Positions 42,895 through 45,942 of a DNA stretch of 45,942 nucleotides are shown in pieces. The stretch spans positions 1-45,942 of the forward strand of contig NZ_JANQOY010000136.1 of NCBI RefSeq assembly GCF_028285565.1, given 5' to 3'. The translations under genes and the position numbers were made by a program. Numbering within the stretch: position 1 is the stretch's first letter; each line of letters starts with the position of its first letter. Under the pieces are notes generated by a model. The model was not told the DNA's origin. It worked only from the letters and a program-made list of their open reading frames with translations, and searched no databases. Source of the DNA: Acaryochloris sp. IP29b_bin.148. Its GTDB lineage: Bacteria > Cyanobacteriota > Cyanobacteriia > Thermosynechococcales > Thermosynechococcaceae.

Positions 42895-43650
42895 TCAGGG
42901 TTGAGGAGTGGGTTGATACCCTCCCATCACTCGCCCCGCTCCACGAATTTGATGATAATAGGTTTGGGTGACCTTATCCCCATTAGGGGATAGCCCATCA
43001 ATACCAATGCCATTGCGTCCTTGATCTGTGCCTGAACTATGGATGTACTGCCCTTTTCCTAGATATAAGGCTACATGGTTTGCCTTTGTGGGCGGACCAA
43101 AAAAAATCAAATCCCCAGGTTGAAGGACCGCAACTAAGGCTTCAGCAGTCTCTCCAGGATTAACCAGGGCCTTAGTAAACGCCTCCTGCTGATAGGCATC
43201 TCTGGGCAACCAAATCCCTTGCTCAGCAAAGGCATGTTGCATCAGTCCTGAACAATCAAAATTCGGCCCCAGCGTTCCGCCCCATAGATACTGATTGGGC
43301 TGTTGAAAGGCGGTTTGCATAAATGCAATCACGTAGGGTAAACGCGCCACAATTTGCACACGAGTGACGGATGGTGCTTGATAAGGCTGCTGGGCAGCTG
43401 CCAAACCTAATAGCGCTTTCACTTCAATCCAGCCAGGATAGTCGTCTTCGCAGAGGCAAACGGGCAGTGCACCGTTTAGATGGCAATCCTTTGGGAGACA
43501 AAATCTGAGATGCCGCCCCGGCCAGGCTTGAGTCGCCAAGGTTTGGCATTCAGCGGTATCAAATAAGTCGAGGGGTTCACTCAGCCGATACTCTACAGCG
43601 GTGAGAGTGCCAGCTTGTTGCTGTGCCCTTAAAGCATCAAGGGAAACCAT
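42895..43650 (-). CDS. SH3b-NlpC/P60 cell-wall peptidase
   Basis: 251 residues. The N-terminal ~85 residues are SH3b-like (VEYRLSEPLDLFDTAECQTL, LCEDDYPGWIEVKALLGL), and about 95-245 are NlpC/P60. The catalytic triad is visible: Cys133 in NFDCSGLMQHAF, His192 in NHVALYL and His204 in YIHSSG. The architecture matches the cyanobacterial gamma-D-glutamyl-diamino acid endopeptidases of known structure (Anabaena/Nostoc type), which cut stem peptides carrying a free N-terminal L-Ala. There is no signal peptide, consistent with a role in cytoplasmic murein recycling. It lies 62 bases downstream of infA on the same strand. Confidence 0.92.
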   Translation of the reverse strand: MVSLDALRAQQQAGTLTAVEYRLSEPLDLFDTAECQTLATQAWPGRHLRFCLPKDCHLNGALPVCLCEDDYPGWIEVKALLGLAAAQQPYQAPSVTRVQIVARLPYVIAFMQTAFQQPNQYLWGGTLGPNFDCSGLMQHAFAEQGIWLPRDAYQQEAFTKALVNPGETAEALVAVLQPGDLIFFGPPTKANHVALYLGKGQYIHSSGTDQGRNGIGIDGLSPNGDKVTQTYYHQIRGAGRVMGGYQPTPQP

Positions 43651-43712
43651 GTCAACTCACAACGTTGCGATCGCAAAGCGCATCTCCACGGGTTAAGGGG
43701 TGAGACGATTGA

Positions 43713-43937
43713 CTATTTTTTGCGTAATCGATAGGTAATCCGCCCCTTCGTTAAATCATAGGGGGTCAACTCTACCTTGACGCGATCTCCAGGCAATATC
43801 TTGATATAGTTTCGCCGAATCTTGCCAGAGATATGAGCTAGCACATTAAACCCATTATCTAAATCCACCCGAAACATGGCATTCGGTAACGATTCCGTTA
43901 CGGTGCCTTCCATCTCAATCGCATCTTGCTTAGCCAA
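43713..43937 (-). CDS. infA: translation initiation factor IF-1
   Basis: 74 residues, a single OB-fold S1 domain: [60 protein letters not shown], ending LRKK. Length and sequence are typical. IF-1 binds the ribosomal A site during initiation. The N-terminal MAKQD is the cyanobacterial and chloroplast form. It lies 85 bases downstream of adk in the usual secY-adk-infA order. Confidence 0.97.
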   Translation of the reverse strand: MAKQDAIEMEGTVTESLPNAMFRVDLDNGFNVLAHISGKIRRNYIKILPGDRVKVELTPYDLTKGRITYRLRKK

Positions 43938-44022
43938 AAAGTTGATCCTCCTCAGGATGAGTCGTTCGTTGTTCTACCAAAAATACTGTCAAACAAGGTT
44001 TCCACACAGAGAGTATAGAGAA

Positions 44023-44583
44023 TTACGTGAGATCTGCCAAAGCCGCTTTGATTCGATCCGTGACGGCCTCGACGGCGGTATCCCCATCGATATCGACTAG
44101 GCAGTTGCGTTCCCGATAGAAATCTAGGATAGGAGCCGTTTCCCGATGGTAGACCTGAAGGCGATCCTGGATGACAGTTTCGTTATCATCCTTGCGGCCT
44201 CGGCTCAGCATCCGAGTGATTAAAATCTGTTCGGGGACTTGGAGGTTAATGACGCGATCGCAGCTTTGATTCATCTCCGTTAGGAGCTTGTCCAAGGTTT
44301 CGGCTTGGGGAATCGTGCGCGGGAAGCCATCCAATAACCACCCACCATCTGTATCTGACTGGGCCAAACGCTCCTGCACCATATCAATCACTACTTGATC
44401 TGGGACTAACTGTCCTTGATCTAAGTAGGATTGGACCTTCAAGCCCAAAGGCGTTTTACCCGAAATGGCGGCCCGAAACAGATCTCCGGTGGAGATATGC
44501 GGAATATTAAAGTCAGCTGCCAGAGAGACGGCTTGTGTGCCCTTGCCAGCGCCAGGTGGCCCAAACAGAATTAGACGTGCCAC
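44023..44583 (-). CDS. adk: adenylate kinase
   Basis: 186 residues, the short form without the LID insertion and zinc site. The P-loop GPPGAGKGT is at residues 8-16, the AMP site at ISTGDLFRAAI and GFPRTIPQAE, and the LID Arg region at RMLSRGRKDDNE. It interconverts ATP plus AMP and two ADP. The start is GTG at 44583, overlapping the secY stop by one base (TAGTG), so translation is coupled. It lies between secY and infA, as in many bacteria. Confidence 0.97.
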   Translation of the reverse strand: MARLILFGPPGAGKGTQAVSLAADFNIPHISTGDLFRAAISGKTPLGLKVQSYLDQGQLVPDQVVIDMVQERLAQSDTDGGWLLDGFPRTIPQAETLDKLLTEMNQSCDRVINLQVPEQILITRMLSRGRKDDNETVIQDRLQVYHRETAPILDFYRERNCLVDIDGDTAVEAVTDRIKAALADLT

Positions 44584-45914
44584 TACTGCTTCACCATCCC
44601 TTCATAACGCTGGGAAATCACATAGGTTTGAATTTGCTTGGCCGTATCAATGGCCACACCCACCAAAATCAGCAGAGATGTTGCCCCAAAGCCAGAGAAA
44701 ATACCGCCACCCACGGCTCTTTCTGCCGCGACGGGAATCAACACCACAGCACCCAGGAAGAATGCCCCCAACAACGTCAAACGATTTAACACCCGCTCAA
44801 CATATTCTGTGGTGGCTCGACCAGGTCGAATACCAGGAATACTGGCCCCCATCTTCTTCAAATTCTGAGACATATCGATAGGATTCACCACCAAGGATGC
44901 ATAGAAATAGCTGAAGAAAACAATCATCGACAGATAGAAAATCACATAGACCCAAGGCAACGAACTATTGGGGCTAAGATAGCCAGCAAATTCGATTAAG
45001 GTTTGGTTATTGGTCAGTCCTGCTAGCGTTCCAGGCAAGATCAACATGGCAGAGGCAAAGATAATGGGCATAACGCCACCAGAATTCAATCGCAGCGGCA
45101 GATAGCTCTTTTGCTCTTGATAGGTTCTGCGGCCCACTTGGCGGCGAGCATAGACAATGGGAATTCTGCGAGTGCCTTCCTGGACAAACACAATGCCAAC
45201 AATCATCAAGATAAACACAGAAATCAAGATGATCACCTTGGAGACCTCGCCCTGTTCAGCAATCTGCAAAGCGTTTCCTAAGGTGCTGGGTAAGCCAGAC
45301 ACAATACTCAGGAAAATCAGTAAGGATGCGCCGTTACCAACCCCTCTTTCTGTGATTAACTCGCCCACCCACATCACAAACATAGAGCCAGCCGTTAATG
45401 CCACAATCATTTGGGCAATAAACACAGGCCCAGGATTAGCAACTACAGGAACAACACTGCCTGGATATCTGGCCTCCGCACCATTGACCAAGATGGAAAA
45501 TCCTGTGCTTTGAATAATGGCCCATCCCAAAGCGACGTAGCGAGTAATTTGGGAAATCTTGCGGCGACCGGCCTCGCCTTCATCTTTTTGTAAACGCTCT
45601 AGCGAAGGCAGTGCAGCCGTCAGCAATTGTAGAATAATGGATGCATTAATAAAGGGGATAATCCCTAAGGCAAAAATCCCTAAGGCAGAGAAACCACCTC
45701 CAGAGAAGAAGTCCAAGAAACCAAACACAGGGTTTCCTGCAAATGCGGTCTTAAAGGCATCGCGGTTAATACCAGGCACTGGCAAGTAAATGCCTAAGCG
45801 CACCAAAATCAACAACCCAAGGGTAATAAAGATGCGACCTCTTAGCCCAGCTGCCTGGGCCATTTGCATAAAGGTCTCTTGGGCGGATGGTGTTTTACCT
45901 CTGCTGACAACCAT
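44583..45914 (-). CDS. secY: preprotein translocase subunit SecY
   Basis: 443 residues with ten predicted membrane helices. Known SecY features: GLLILVRLGIYLPVPGIN in helix 1, the plug region GFLDFFSGGGFSALGIFALG, NASIILQLLTAALP, and the cytoplasmic loop RKISQITRYVALGWAIIQS. SecY is the central channel of the Sec translocon; in cyanobacteria it serves both plasma and thylakoid membranes. The ATG at 45914 has an AGAGAGG ribosome site upstream. It is followed by adk with a one-base overlap. Ribosomal protein genes (rplO and others) would be expected just beyond the right edge. Confidence 0.97.
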   Translation of the reverse strand: MVVSRGKTPSAQETFMQMAQAAGLRGRIFITLGLLILVRLGIYLPVPGINRDAFKTAFAGNPVFGFLDFFSGGGFSALGIFALGIIPFINASIILQLLTAALPSLERLQKDEGEAGRRKISQITRYVALGWAIIQSTGFSILVNGAEARYPGSVVPVVANPGPVFIAQMIVALTAGSMFVMWVGELITERGVGNGASLLIFLSIVSGLPSTLGNALQIAEQGEVSKVIILISVFILMIVGIVFVQEGTRRIPIVYARRQVGRRTYQEQKSYLPLRLNSGGVMPIIFASAMLILPGTLAGLTNNQTLIEFAGYLSPNSSLPWVYVIFYLSMIVFFSYFYASLVVNPIDMSQNLKKMGASIPGIRPGRATTEYVERVLNRLTLLGAFFLGAVVLIPVAAERAVGGGIFSGFGATSLLILVGVAIDTAKQIQTYVISQRYEGMVKQ

Positions 45915-45942
45915 GTCAGGGATACCTCTCTAAAAGCCGATT

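Overview
The window looks like chromosomal DNA of a cyanobacterium. It carries VIPP1/IM30, a NdbB-like type 2 NAD(P)H dehydrogenase, a plant-type [2Fe-2S] ferredoxin, UPF0182, DUF1822, DUF3326 and DUF1400 proteins, and an LL-diaminopimelate-type aminotransferase. The octamer GCGATCGC (HIP1, typical of many cyanobacteria) recurs through most of it. Base composition looks near 48% GC. The set is compatible with an Acaryochloris-like genome, but the species is an inference from memory and not from a search.

Layout. 1-1215: the tail of an unknown gene and a coupled DUF1822 gene. 1345-9326: an accessory-looking block with a broken IS5-type transposase, a small orphan gene, a MerR regulator fused to pentapeptide repeats, a 1788-residue RTX calcium-binding protein, and a MazF-like toxin that has lost its N-terminus. 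9531-14285: recN, a J-domain/TPR gene, hisZ and short-form hisG, all on plus. 14322-20549: an FHA membrane protein (minus), a DUF4333 lipoprotein (plus), then secreted proteins, an aminotransferase and vipp1 (minus). 21044-23376: a double-glycine leader peptide of the CTB bacteriocin type, a conserved hypothetical and a family 4 glycosyltransferase. 23521-24524: a frameshifted small gene and a gene-poor stretch with a direct repeat. 24525-25922: a degenerate EAL domain fused to a WecG/TagA glycosyltransferase.

26224-32483: a possible TerB-like protein, an M23 peptidase, a tiny membrane protein missed by simple ORF cut-offs, two [2Fe-2S] proteins, a second FHA protein, a ferredoxin/small protein/DUF3326 operon, a CPBP protease and a sigma-factor-like protein. 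32678-36775: tRNA-Ser(GCU), rpmB, thpR, NdbB-like dehydrogenase, 2-Cys peroxiredoxin and a lipoprotein. 36802-45914 (all minus): UPF0182, an S51 peptidase bounded by a partial duplication, a non-RD Ser/Thr kinase with a long sensor-like C-terminus, an SH3b-NlpC/P60 wall peptidase, infA, adk and secY (the tail of the ribosomal-protein/sec operon).

The housekeeping parts (recN-hisG, rpmB-ndbB, secY-adk-infA) are ordinary. The parts most worth a second look are: the RTX gene, with an unusually regular tryptophan-marked 10-residue repeat and four homologous non-RTX inserts, next to the MerR-pentapeptide gene; the EAL-glycosyltransferase fusion with its upstream direct repeat; the orphan CTB-type peptide; and the duplicated segment beside the S51 peptidase. 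I did not find a complete, clearly new multi-gene system. The RTX/MerR-pentapeptide pair and the EAL-GT26 fusion are the best candidates.
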